Assembly: GCA_963930655.1 (NCBI GenBank)
Contig: OZ005607.1
Location: 14,648,874 to 14,712,873 of the forward strand
DNA from: Myrica gale
Taxonomy: Eukaryota > Streptophyta > Magnoliopsida > Fagales > Myricaceae
Length of the DNA stretch: 64,000 bases
Direction of reading: 5' to 3'
This document shows positions 10,025 through 19,575 of this stretch, piece by piece (the stretch's first letter is position 1; each line of letters opens with the position of its first letter). The position numbers and the translations under genes were made by a program. The notes under the pieces are model-generated. The model searched no databases. It saw nothing but the letters and a program-made list of their open reading frames with translations, and was not told where the DNA came from.

Positions 10025-11536
10025 ATGACAACCCTTGTTAGCACTTCCTTAGCTGAAGGTCAATCCACAAATAGACCTCCCTTATTCAATGGAACTTGTT
10101 ATAATTATTGGAAGGCTAGGATGAGGATTTACATCCAAGCCGTGGACTATGAACTATGGAGAGTTATCTCAAATGGTCCTACTTTTCCTAGAGATAAGGA
10201 TGGAGAGTTGAAAGATGAAAATGAATGGAATAATGTTGATCTTAGACTTATGTCTTTAAATGCTAAAGCTATGAATGTGTTATATTGTGCACTTGATTCA
10301 AATGAATTTAATCGTGTTTCCGGTTGTGATACCGCGAAACAAATTTGGGACAAACTTCAAGTAACTCATGAAGGTACAAATCAAGTTAAAGAAAATAAGA
10401 TTAGTATGCTTGTTCAAAGCTATGAGCTTTTTAAGATGAGATCTGATGAATCTATATCGTCTATGTTTACACGTTTTACTGATATCATAAATGGGCTTAA
10501 ATCTCTTGGTAAAGAGTACACTAATGATGAAATGGTAAGAAAGATTCTCAGGTGTCTTCCTAAAGCTTGGGAACCCAAGGTCACTGCAATTCAAGAATCT
10601 AAGGATTTGACGAAGCTCTCATTGGACGAGCTCATGGGATCTCTTATGACCCATGAGATGAATCAAGTTAAGAGAGACGAAGATGAAGGCAAAGGAAAAA
10701 GGGGTGTAGCCCTAAAGGCCACATACTCTAGTGAGGATGAATCCTCTGAGAATGATGAGGAAATGACTTTATTCACTAAAAAATTCAAAAAGTTCCTCCA
10801 CAAGAAGTCCAAGGATTTCAAATACAAAAAGAAAGCATTCTTGGCTGCATGGGGAGAATCCGATGAAAGTAGTAGTGAGAGCGATGAAGAAGTTACAAAT
10901 CTTTGCTTTATGACAAAGGATAATGAAGATGAGGTACAAAACTCTTCATTTGACTCTTTTACTTTTGAGGAACTACAAGATGCTTTTGATGAACAACATG
11001 TTGAGTTGAAAAGAATTTTTTCAAAATATTGTTTTCTCAAAAAGAATCTTGAAAGTATTGCAAAAGAAAACGATTCTTTGAAAATTCAAGTTGTTTCTCT
11101 TGGAGAGAATCTTGCAAGAATCACAAAAGAAAATGAAAATGTCTTGCAAGAAGAGTCAAATGATTTGAAATCTGAAAACAATGATTTAAAAAGGAAAGTT
11201 GACTCTCTCACTAAAGATCTTGCAAAATTCACTCAAGGAAAAAGAAACCTTAATATTTTACTTGGCTCTCAAAGATGTTGTTTTAATAAAAGTGGCATTG
11301 GATATGATTTTTTAAATGATCAAAAATCCTACTCTTATATGATCACAAAATCATCTCCATCATTTGCTTTGTGCAACTTTTGTGGAAAGAATGGACACAT
11401 TTCACACACTTGTCCAGCAAGAAAGAAATCCACTCATGGCATCAAATTTGTGTGGATTCAAAAAGACAAGGTGAATGAATTTATTTCTAACACCAAAGGA
11501 CCCAAAAAGATTTGGGTACCAAAAACCAAGAGTTGA
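10025..11536 (+). CDS. gag: Copia (SIRE-type) gag protein, intact ORF
   Basis: A 503-aa open frame starting at the ATG 21 bp after the primer-binding site. Residues 1-220 form a UBN2-type copia gag domain (PPLFNGTCYNYWKARMRIY, KQIWDKLQVTHEGT, SMFTRFTDIINGL). An acidic Ser/Glu-rich stretch follows (about 235-300), then a Lys/Glu/Asn-rich coiled coil (about 320-410) and one CCHC knuckle CNFCGKNGHISHTC near residue 457. The relative at 28302-41283 carries an additional upstream knuckle, CFGCKKLGHTKSEC. Here that segment is gone by an in-frame deletion between direct repeats around CACAAGAAGTC. Gag forms the virus-like particle and binds RNA. The frame ends at TGA before the protease, so pol would need a separate expression route or is simply dead. 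Confidence 0.9.
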   Translation: MTTLVSTSLAEGQSTNRPPLFNGTCYNYWKARMRIYIQAVDYELWRVISNGPTFPRDKDGELKDENEWNNVDLRLMSLNAKAMNVLYCALDSNEFNRVSGCDTAKQIWDKLQVTHEGTNQVKENKISMLVQSYELFKMRSDESISSMFTRFTDIINGLKSLGKEYTNDEMVRKILRCLPKAWEPKVTAIQESKDLTKLSLDELMGSLMTHEMNQVKRDEDEGKGKRGVALKATYSSEDESSENDEEMTLFTKKFKKFLHKKSKDFKYKKKAFLAAWGESDESSSESDEEVTNLCFMTKDNEDEVQNSSFDSFTFEELQDAFDEQHVELKRIFSKYCFLKKNLESIAKENDSLKIQVVSLGENLARITKENENVLQEESNDLKSENNDLKRKVDSLTKDLAKFTQGKRNLNILLGSQRCCFNKSGIGYDFLNDQKSYSYMITKSSPSFALCNFCGKNGHISHTCPARKKSTHGIKFVWIQKDKVNEFISNTKGPKKIWVPKTKS

Positions 11537-12780
11537 TTGATTTTGCAGATGTGCTTGAAGTCCAATGTGAATGCTCCAAGCACATGACCGGAGACAAGAG
11601 TTGGTTTAACTCTCTTTGTCTCAAGGGAAAGGGTTCAGTTACTTTTTGGTAATAATTACAAAGGAAAGATACTCATGTTGATAGCATTGGATAGTTTGGG
11701 TAAGTTCGAGGCAAATGCAGATGAAAGGTATCCTTCTTGGCTATTCAACTTATAGTATAATCTATCTTGTTTTCAATAAACATACCCTAGTTGTTGAAGA
11801 ATCTTTTCATGTGGTATTTAATGAATCTAGCATTTCTATGAGAAAAGATTAGAATGAAGTTGTAGGTCTTGAAAAATATGTTGAGAAACTAGCTGCAAGC
11901 GAAGAAAATAAAGGTTCTCATCCACAAGCGCAAGATGTAAAAGATCTTGAAAACGAAACACCTCGAAGTAACAAAGATCTACCAAAGGCCTGGAAGTCTT
12001 TCAGAAATCATCATATTGATCAATCCATTGGTAATGTGGAGAAAGGTGTAAGAACTCACTCTTCCTATAATCTAGCTAGTAATTCTGCCTTACTTTCTCA
12101 AATTGAGCCAAAGCATATTTCTGAGGCAAAAATTGATAAAAGTTGGATTCATGCCATGAATGATGAAGTAAAACAAGTTTTAGAAAAATATGGTATGACA
12201 TCTAGTTCCTAGACTCCAAGAACATCCAGTTATTAGTACTCAATGAGATTTTCAAAACAAAATGGATGTATCTGGGGAAGTGATAAGGAACAAGGCAATA
12301 TTAGTAGCCCAAGGTTACAATCTAGAAGATGCAATTGATTTTGATGAATCTTTTGCTCCTATGGCTAGATTATAATCTATTCACATATTGCTTGCCTTTG
12401 CATTTCAAATTATTTCAATTAGTTGTGAAATATGCATCTCTTAATGATTATTTATGAGGAAGTGTGTGTAGAACAAGCTCCTAGACTTGTAGATGAAAAG
12501 CTACCACACCATGTGTTCAAGCTCACAAAAGCACTATATGGCTTGAAGCAAGCATCTCAAGAATGGAAAAGGAAAATGATCAAAAAGGTAAAGACGTTGA
12601 ACACACAAGGTATCGAGGTATGATTGGATCTTTCCTTTACCTCACTGTAAGTATACCTAATACAATGCCTTGCATATGCATGTGTGCTAATTTCCAATAT
12701 TGACCTATGAAATCTCATTTACTCGTGGTTAAAAGAATTTTCAGATATCTTATTGGAATGAGATTACTTTTGGATTAAAT
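11537..12780 (+). pseudogene. Copia pol remnants (protease, integrase end, RT, start of RNase H)
   Basis: Fragments in shifting frames. A protease trace CSKHMTGDKSWF is encoded near 11577-11612, but the segment with the catalytic Asp is missing. The sequence then jumps to the integrase C-terminal end (GKF followed by ADE, near 11700-11730) and its linker. RT pieces follow: WIHAMNDEVKQ (about 12148-12180) and KLTKALYGLKQAS (12522-12560). An RNase H-proximal trace ends near 12778. The integrase core and the RT catalytic block are absent, with many stops. It cannot encode enzyme. Confidence 0.85.
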
Positions 12781-12927
12781 TGGTGATTTGTGCGTGTTTT
12801 GTAATATTAATTGTGTTGTTGATTGCATTGGATATATTTTGATCTTTGTTTAAATTGCTCTCTATGCATTTAGCTCTAAAATCATATTTGTTCCTTGTTA
12901 AAATATTGTATGCATTCTTTTTACATG

Positions 12928-13022
12928 ACATATGTCAACACTTGGTAAAACAATGTGTCAACACTTATAATGATTACAATGTTTTTTAAAATGATGGACA
13001 TGCATATCATATATATATACTC
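12928..13022 (+). promoter_or_regulatory. Putative internal promoter before the env-like region
   Basis: Decayed palindromes (ATGTCAACAC and GTGTCAACAC, about 12937-12965) are followed by a TATA-rich run ATCATATATATATAC (about 13006-13020) and a pyrimidine-rich leader (TTTCTCCTCCATCTCACAG). The same arrangement recurs in better condition at 33719-33960 in the older relative, again just before the env-like ORF. Promoter function is inferred. Confidence 0.45.
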
Positions 13023-13093
13023 TTTAGGGCAAAAGGGGTCAGCACTTTATTTCTCCTCCATCTCACAGACCCTCTTTTCTCTCCCAAACGGCA

Positions 13094-14470
13094 TGAACTC
13101 CTCTCTTTCAAAATCATCTCTTGCCCACAGCCCTCTCCAAAAAATCCACTGCTGAAAACCTTCAAACTCCTCACAATGCCTCTGCTGAAATGTCTTCCAG
13201 CCGCCCTAAACATTCCGCTCGCCAATCACCCGTATTTGTCAATTCTACGGCTCAGAAGAAAGGGAAAAGCATTGAGGAACCTGCTCCTACTCCAAAGGCC
13301 TACACTTGCAGGTCAGGGCCTTGCAATAATCATTTTGTGCAAGATTTTCGGAATATGATAGTAATTGCTGGTTGTGGGGCTGATTTTCAATGGTTAACTG
13401 AGAATGGTTTTGATTTTAAAGAGATGTCAATAGTTGTGAAAATGGGGAGATATTAGTCATATCAGTTGCTTCATTAAACTCCCTGATTTCTGCTCCTAAT
13501 GATGGAAAAAGAAATTCTTTGATGCTTACAGATGGATGGGGTTATCAGAGGTAGAACCACTTGATATTTAGGGTTGTGTTGGATAACTCAACCCTTAATG
13601 AGGTTATTAAACCTACTGCCAGTGGATTGACTGTTCATAGATAATTATTGCATCATATGCTTTGTAACATTATCTTACCAAGAACTGGAAAATTCAAATA
13701 CATCATATTCTTGGAGATGTATAGGGGATGCTTTTCATGAATATATTTCAGATCTTTGAGATTGATATGACTGGGGAAGTTAGAGAAAAATCCAAAGACT
13801 CCATGTAATACAACAAGAAAACCCTTTGGGTATTGAGATTTTATGCAAAACAAGGATGGAGAATGGATAAAGAAATGTGTGGTGATACCTTAGAAAGAAA
13901 ATGAAAGAGGTTCAGTTTTGAGGAAAAAACTGAAACTGAAAGGACTCTCAAGGGAAATACGACTTCTTTGGGTACGCAAACACCTATTTCCTTTCCCCCC
14001 ACTGCACATTGGATCATCTTCCGTATTTTCTGCTCCTAGTTCTCATGAACCTCACTTGGGATCTTTTAAAGCTTCATTTGGGAACACAAAGGAAAAATAA
14101 AAGAAGTTGGTCGACAGTTGGAGAATTTGGCCATCGACATGAAGATGAGCTTTGATGACATCAAAAAGCTCTTTGCTGCTAAGTGATGTGATTCAAAGCA
14201 CTGTGGATGAAGTGAAATCATCTGCTGAGGATGTTGTAAAGGCAACAACGGTACATATGACAGTTGATAGAAATCTTCGGCCTCATGAAATGGAAGGGAC
14301 ATATTGGTTCTCCACGACTTGGATGGGCTGGCTGAAGAAGTTTGAGATTGAGTATCCTCCTCTTGTTATCAAGACATCCAAACCTTCCACCTCCACTTCA
14401 AAGACTCCACCTACCTAGCCAGCTGCCTTTGACCTCCCCTTAGCCTATTTTTGATGATGCCAAAGGGGGA
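13094..14470 (+). pseudogene. Env-like third ORF of a SIRE-type element, decayed
   Basis: The ATG near 13094 opens a Ser-rich start. Later frames give DFRNMIVIAGCGADFQWL (about 13335-13390) and, near 14270-14370, GTYWFSTTWMGWLKKFEIE. The last is shared with the copy at 38568-38970. Position (after pol, before the polypurine tract) and size match the extra ORF of SIRE/Maximus elements, sometimes called env-like, whose function is not established. Frameshifts and stops break it. The final part (14430-15008) is non-coding and ends in ATCAAAAAGGGGGAGATT. Confidence 0.65.
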
Positions 14471-14989
14471 GAAGTTAGAAGGAAGAAAAGTTTGGAGAAG
14501 TTTTAAGTGATTATGTTGACTCTCTAGCTCTTACTGAGTACATTCCATTTTGATGTTGGATGATCACTTGACTTGCCTTATCTATGCATATCTCTATAAT
14601 TTATATGTCTCCATTAGATTATTTGATTATGCTCGCATCTATTGTTTATCTAATGGTGATTTTAAGGGTTCTGCAAAGTGCTTATCTCTTTGCTCTTAAT
14701 TGTGGATATTTGAGACGTGCTTCAGGTAATCTTCTTGAAACTCTCCTCTATATGAAGTCTTGTGATCTGAAATTGAATGATGAAGTTTGGGGGAGTTTGG
14801 AGGATGTTATAGAAGTGTTTTTACAGGCTTTGAAAATTTGGAAAACCTCTGTTTACAAAGGGAACTCTTGCAAAATTTTCGTAGAATCTTAAAGTTCTTT
14901 TTGCTAAAAACTCTTGAAAAACTCCAGACTAATCTCAGGGGGAGCTTTTCATTTTGGTATCAACAGTTTATTGTTAGTTAGGTTTGTCA

Positions 14990-15008
14990 TCATCAAAAAG
15001 GGGGAGAT
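14990..15008 (+). other. Polypurine tract before the 3' LTR
   Basis: ATCAAAAAGGGGGAGATT sits immediately upstream of the 3' LTR start at 15009. This is the expected plus-strand primer site. Confidence 0.85.
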
Positions 15009-16404
15009 TGTTAGCCCAAGGTTGTTTTATAAACAATCTATTTTTGATTTTGATGATAACAAACTTTTTCAACTAGTTTGAGACCTTTAGATTCTACATT
15101 GGAAAATCTTTTTAAGAAAATGATATCAAGAGTTCTCTAAGCTTAAATTGGCCTTAGATATAATTGAACACCTCTACACAAGCTTATTGGTCAATCTTTA
15201 CATTGTAGGTGTTTCTCATGCATGAACAGTAACCGCGAAATTGGTGTTTTCGGAATGCTTGTTACTGTCAAAGAACACATTTTTCAGACTAAGTGTTGTA
15301 TGTGTCGACACATAGGACCATAGTGTCGACACATTGGTCATACACCCGAAAAAGTGAGTTTCCAGGCAAAGCTCCTAGGTGTCGACACATACATGGAAGG
15401 TGTCGACACATGCTTCGATTTCTCAGATCTGGAGCGACGTCACTCATTCTAAAAATGCCTCCAACGGCTCTAAATGCCCTCCAACGGCTCCAAAACATGA
15501 CAAGAAAGCCCTTGGTGCCCTTGAGACTATAAATAGAACAAGATTGAAAGAGAAAACAAGAGCTACACACGAAAATCATTCTTGCCCTAATTTCTTGAGA
15601 GACAAAGCTCAAAGAAGAAGAAGAAGAAGAGAGAAGCTCTTCCAATCTAGAAGGCTTGCATTCAATCTTGCACATCCATAAGCCTTCCTTGAAGAACTCA
15701 TTCTTCCAGTAAATCTCATGTTCTTACATTTGTAGATTTGGCTTAGAGAGCCCTATCATTTCTTGAGCTACCCATTTGTAGATTTAGCTTAGAGAGCCGT
15801 TCCATATCTTGAGCTATTCATTTGTTGATTTGGCTTAGAGAGTCATCCTCCATTGTACCCATCTATTGTAAAACATCTGAGTGTTGGGCAAACACTTGGT
15901 CCTACTTGTGAGAGTAGAAGAAGTCCTCTAGGTTGTGAGGATTTGTAAGAGAGTTAAAGTGTGAGCTCGGAAAACACTTGGTCCTACTTGTGAGAGTAGA
16001 AGAAATCCTCTAGGTTATGAGGATTTGTGAGAGTTGAAGCGTGAGCTCGCAAAACGCTTTGTAAAGGTTCCTTAGCACCCGGGAAGCTAAGGTGTATTCG
16101 CTATTTGGAGAATAGTGGAGGAAGCCCAAGGAAGTCAATTGCCTTGGGGGTGGACGTAGGCACGTGTTTGGCCGAACCACCTAAAAATACTAGTGTCATC
16201 TTCCTAACTCTCATCTTTCATTTCTGCTGATATTGCTTGATTGAACTTGCTTATCCTTTATTGTTAATATCATTGTCTGCTTATATCCAGTCTCTAGTTT
16301 TCCTAGAAATAGATCTGAACGTTTTGGGTTTGTTTGCAAAAGAATTCAAAAGTTTTTGAACAACCCAATTCACCCCCCCTCTTGGGTTGTTATTTAGACT
16401 CACA
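15009..16404 (+). repeat. 3' LTR of the SIRE-type copia element
   Basis: 1396 bp, nearly identical to the 5' LTR except for the 275-bp deletion between GTGTTTCT repeats. It keeps two palindrome pairs (15302/15323 and 15379/15400) and the TATA box (15528-15534). It ends GACTCACA, followed by the TSD GTTGT. Confidence 0.92.
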
Positions 16405-18302
16405 GTTGTGATGTAGTTGTTGGAGGAAGGGATAAGTTAAAGATGGAGAAAGAAATAATGATTTGGTTGTGAGTTGCTTATGGAAAATGTAATGAAGTTG
16501 GTAATGCATGCTAAGTTTCGTATGATGGTTCACAATATGCTTGGCTGAATATTATCTTTTGCTAGATCTTGAAATTATGTTAGGAGTTGTAGATCCTAGG
16601 TTGTGAAACTGATATTGGAGGATGGGATCATGTTGAAGATGAAATTAATTCAATAAATTTTAGTAAGTGATGCATGGCCAAATAGTTTAGTGAAAGAACC
16701 CTAATGGCCGAATGAATGGTAGATGATAGTTAAGTTGCATGCTATGTATAAGTGAATTTTATGTCATGGCTGAATGAGTTAGAGGTTAAAAACCTAGGTT
16801 TAGTGTTAAGAGAAATCTTGCAAGTTAGTTAAGCATAAATGATGGAGCTTAAAGACCACGGGTTGGTATTAGTTAGAGTGATTATCAAAGCTTGGATTTT
16901 TGGTACCATTAGCTTGCTGTTTTGGAGACTTGGTTAGGATATGATTATAATTGATTTCAAGCCTTGAAATTTAATTAATTAGGGCTTGGGTCAGCAAATC
17001 TATAGAGGGCAAGAAGGTAAGTTAGTAGAAATTGATGGACAATAGGTTTGATAGAGTTAAGAGCAAGGTAATGGAGTTGATGCCTTAATAATTGCTGTTT
17101 TTAACTTGAGATTCTATGTTGATTTTGATAAATACTTTTCTCAAGTGTTTAATAAGAGTTTTCTAAGTAAACCTTTGAAAATGATATAGGATTTTCAGAA
17201 ATTTATTTTTGGGGAAAAACCGAACTATATACAAATATTTTTCTTGTATGCTTATGTGCTTAATTCCTAAGTAACTAAGAGGTGTTCGAATCGCTTGTAG
17301 GCGATCTTCGTACCATTACTCATAATCAAGGAGACCGAGGTAAGTGGAAGTAAGTGTGTAAGTAAGCTTACATTTTTCAAAACTGATTTGCATGATTTTT
17401 CAAAACTCAAAACTAATTTGAAAAACCGAACTATATACAAATATGGCATGGCATGAGCATTGCATGATTTTCTAAAGTGATTTTTATGCAATGTCGTATG
17501 GAAAGTTTTATGGAAAGACAAGTTAAGTTAAGGGGCTCTGGTCGGTACCGTGCCATCATGATGGACTCCCATACCGAAGGACGAATGCTCTCAAGGTTGG
17601 GTGATTCCTAAGAGGCTGTGCAAACCACACTGAAGGACAATGAGAAGGTGTGGGCCTCCAAGGGTCGTGTCTAGCCATCAGGCCTGGGGCAACTACGGGA
17701 TAGCTCGACCAAATGAAAAGTCCACAAGGGTAAGGGAGACAGTTCCGATGGGAACGGACTGCAGGGGTTAAATGGAGCGTAAGTAGCCCACAAGTTATGA
17801 AGGAAATATTTTCAAGGATCATGGGCCAATTTCGAGAACAAGATTATGTCTACAAGCAAGAGCATATGCATGACCATGAGACATGCATGTGCATCATGAA
17901 CTATGATTTCTCATGTTAAGCAAGTCCAAGTTAAGATCATGTTTTAAAGTTATGTTTTTACCTTACTGATTCTTTTTGACTCACGTTTTTAAAATTGTGT
18001 CATTCCAGATGCCTCAGGTGACGGAAGTCAGGAGGACTACCTGACTTAGAAGAAAGATTTTTCTATGTTTTGTTGTTGTGACCTCATCGATGAGATCCGT
18101 CACTTGTTTAAGTGTTATCATGTTATGTGTATATTAAAATACAAGTTTATTGAGAACCTTTATCATGTTACGAGTTCGGCTCGTCTCTCTCGCGATTCTG
18201 TATTTTTTTCCGCTGTATGAATGTATGTATGAGCGCTGGAGCTTTCCTGGGGATTGCTCGCGGCTGTCACGGTCCCTGCGGGATGGCATTCGGGGTGTGA
18301 CA

Positions 18303-18549
18303 CACAGACCCACATTTTTACTTCAAAACTAGCTTTGATTTTTTCATCATTGAATATGTGCTGTGCTAGCGTAGTCTTTCCTAATCCTCCGATGCCAAAG
18401 ATCGGAAGGATTGAAACATTCTCCTCAATGTTGGACTCCATTAGAAGTTCTATAACTGCCTTCTTGTCATCCTCTCTACCAATGACTTCTTCCGCATGAA
18501 CCCAAGAATGAGTATCATTCCTATTCCCATTGCTAAGCACCCCTGTCTC
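18303..18549 (-). pseudogene. NBS-LRR resistance gene remnant: NB-ARC P-loop piece
   Basis: The minus-strand frame shows the start of a CC-NBS-LRR NB-ARC domain: WVHAEEVIGREDDKKAVIEL, the P-loop ILPIFGIGGLGKTTLAQ (about 18364-18414) and RNBS-A FEVKMWVCV at the insertion point. The next residues (VSDNFEVQN) are found at 6517 downward, on the far side of a solo LTR whose TSD CACAG lies in the codons at the break. The upstream (N-terminal) side is cut at 18549 by a second copia element, and no CC domain could be found beyond that element. In life such proteins act as intracellular immune receptors with an ATP-binding switch. This copy is dead. Confidence 0.88.
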
Positions 18550-18959
18550 TGTTAAACATATTACACACGATGGCGGCTGGTCAACTGAACAAAAAGGGAA
18601 CAATGCTTAACTTAAGGATATTAAAGGGAACAATGCTGAACTTAAGGATATTACACACGGTGGTGGCTGGTCAACTGAACAAAAAGGTAACAGTGCTGAA
18701 CTTAAGGAAACTAAAGTCAAGGCTGTAACAAAGGAGTACAAAGATAACGCAAAAATTGTGGGATTGCTTATTGATAGATAAGGATACTCATTGACGGAGC
18801 ACATATAGACGTTAGAATTATAGCTGTATTTATTTCCTCCTTTGTATCTTTCCATGTACGATTTATACATAACAGTATATATGGATATACTGCTGTAAGT
18901 ACAGTGAATCGAATAAGCAGAAAGTCATTTGCAAATCATCTTTTGTTTGTTATTTTTCA
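18550..18959 (+). repeat. 5' LTR of the second copia element
   Basis: 410 bp from TGTTAAACATATT to ATTTTTCA. Near its start it contains two copies of a roughly 64-bp unit (ATTACACACGRTGG...ACTTAAGGA). An extra tandem duplication of about 31 bp (18593-18654) is absent from the 3' LTR at 24670. Confidence 0.85.
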
Positions 18960-18967
18960 TGGTATCA

Positions 18968-19464
18968 GAGCAAGTTTTTGAATCTTGTCGTAGAGTCTGG
19001 AGTTGGCGTTTAAGGTGAGCAATGCGTGGTCTGGAGTTTGAGGCAAAACTTGCTGCCAGGAAGGTCCATACTTGTCTAGCAGTGTTTAAACCATACACAG
19101 TTGACAGTACGACATCAGTGAGAGTGGCGTTAAGCCAACTCAGTAGATATTGGTCTTTTTGGGTCCAGATAAAAAATGTTGGATTTGTGGTTTCTTGGCC
19201 ATCAGTGCTCGTGACCAACTTGGGTTGGCAAACATCAGTGCCATCAACAATGCCCAAGAGGCCATGGCTGCGAAGAACTGGAAGAAACTGTGAAACCCAT
19301 ACCAAGTAATTGGTTTCATCAAGTTCGATGGAAATCAGGTGAGAGATGTTGGGGAGTTGGAATGTTGCAGCAGTTGAAGAGGAAGCAGCCATGGAAGAAT
19401 CGGTGTTAGCCTTTTGTGGCTCTGATACCATGAAAAATAACAAACAAAAGATGATATTAAACAT
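18968..19464 (-). pseudogene. Inverted copia gag N-terminal segment
   Basis: In minus orientation the order is LTR end, primer-binding site and gag start. The last 37 bases of this block (19427-19463) are the reverse complement of 18938-18968. The gag start MAASSSTAATFQLPNISHLI leads into a UBN2 domain (ETNYLVWVSQFLPVLRSHG, QVWTFLAASFASNSRPR, LKRQLQTLRQD). The remaining gag and all of pol lie on the plus strand from about 19570. The block is therefore inverted relative to its own element and flanked by an inverted repeat of LTR end plus primer-binding site. Assembly error is possible, but autointegration or template switching would also give this arrangement. Confidence 0.85.
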
Positions 19465-19575
19465 ATTACACACGATGGAAACACTCATCACAAATCACAA
19501 ACTTAAGGAAACACGATGATATTGAACAAAAAGGTAACAGTGCCGAACTTAAGGAAACTAAAGCCAAAACACTCA
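19458..19575 (+). repeat. Scrambled LTR fragments between inverted gag and pol
   Basis: Pieces of the element's own LTR (AACATATTACACACGATGG, ACTTAAGGAAAC, GAACAAAAAGGTAACAGTGC) are strung together out of order. They join the inverted gag block to the plus-strand gag end. The phrase AAACACTCAT occurs on both sides (19480 and 19566), a possible microhomology junction. Confidence 0.7.

Larger units (their letters stand above)
8319..16404 (+). mobile_element. SIRE/Maximus-type Ty1/copia element, recent, pol-defective
   Basis: A complete LTR-to-LTR element with TSD GTTGT (8314-8318 and 16405-16409). In order it has a 5' LTR (8319-9989), an iMet-type primer-binding site TGGTATCAGAGC (9992-10003), an intact gag ORF (10025-11536), collapsed pol remnants (about 11540-12780), an internal palindrome plus TATA region (12930-13020), a decayed env-like region (about 13090-14470), a polypurine tract (about 14993-15007) and a 3' LTR (15009-16404). 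Comparing the LTRs by eye I found only three substitutions and two one-base indels besides one 275-bp deletion, so insertion was recent. With pol destroyed, it must have moved using proteins supplied by another copy. Confidence 0.92.
6518..18302 (+). mobile_element. Solo LTR of the TGTGAGACCCCG family, split by a copia element
   Basis: Starts TGTGAGACCCCG and ends GCATTCGGGGTGTGACA. It is flanked by the exact direct repeat CACAG (6513-6517 and 18303-18307). Removing the copia element at 8319-16404 leaves about 3.7 kb, the size of the related solo LTRs at 354-3948 and 45402-49807. It has no internal domains. Shared landmarks include GGTCGGTACCGT with the CATACCGAAGGA block (17538-17600) and GGGGATTGCTCGCGGCTGTCACGG near the right end. 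The insertion lies in the NB-ARC coding sequence of a minus-strand NBS-LRR gene, between RNBS-A and kinase-2. Confidence 0.9.

Noticed and set aside
12955..13225. Small ORFs around 13000 as genes
   Set aside because: They fall in the putative internal promoter and leader of the copia element, and similar frames in the other copy are not conserved.
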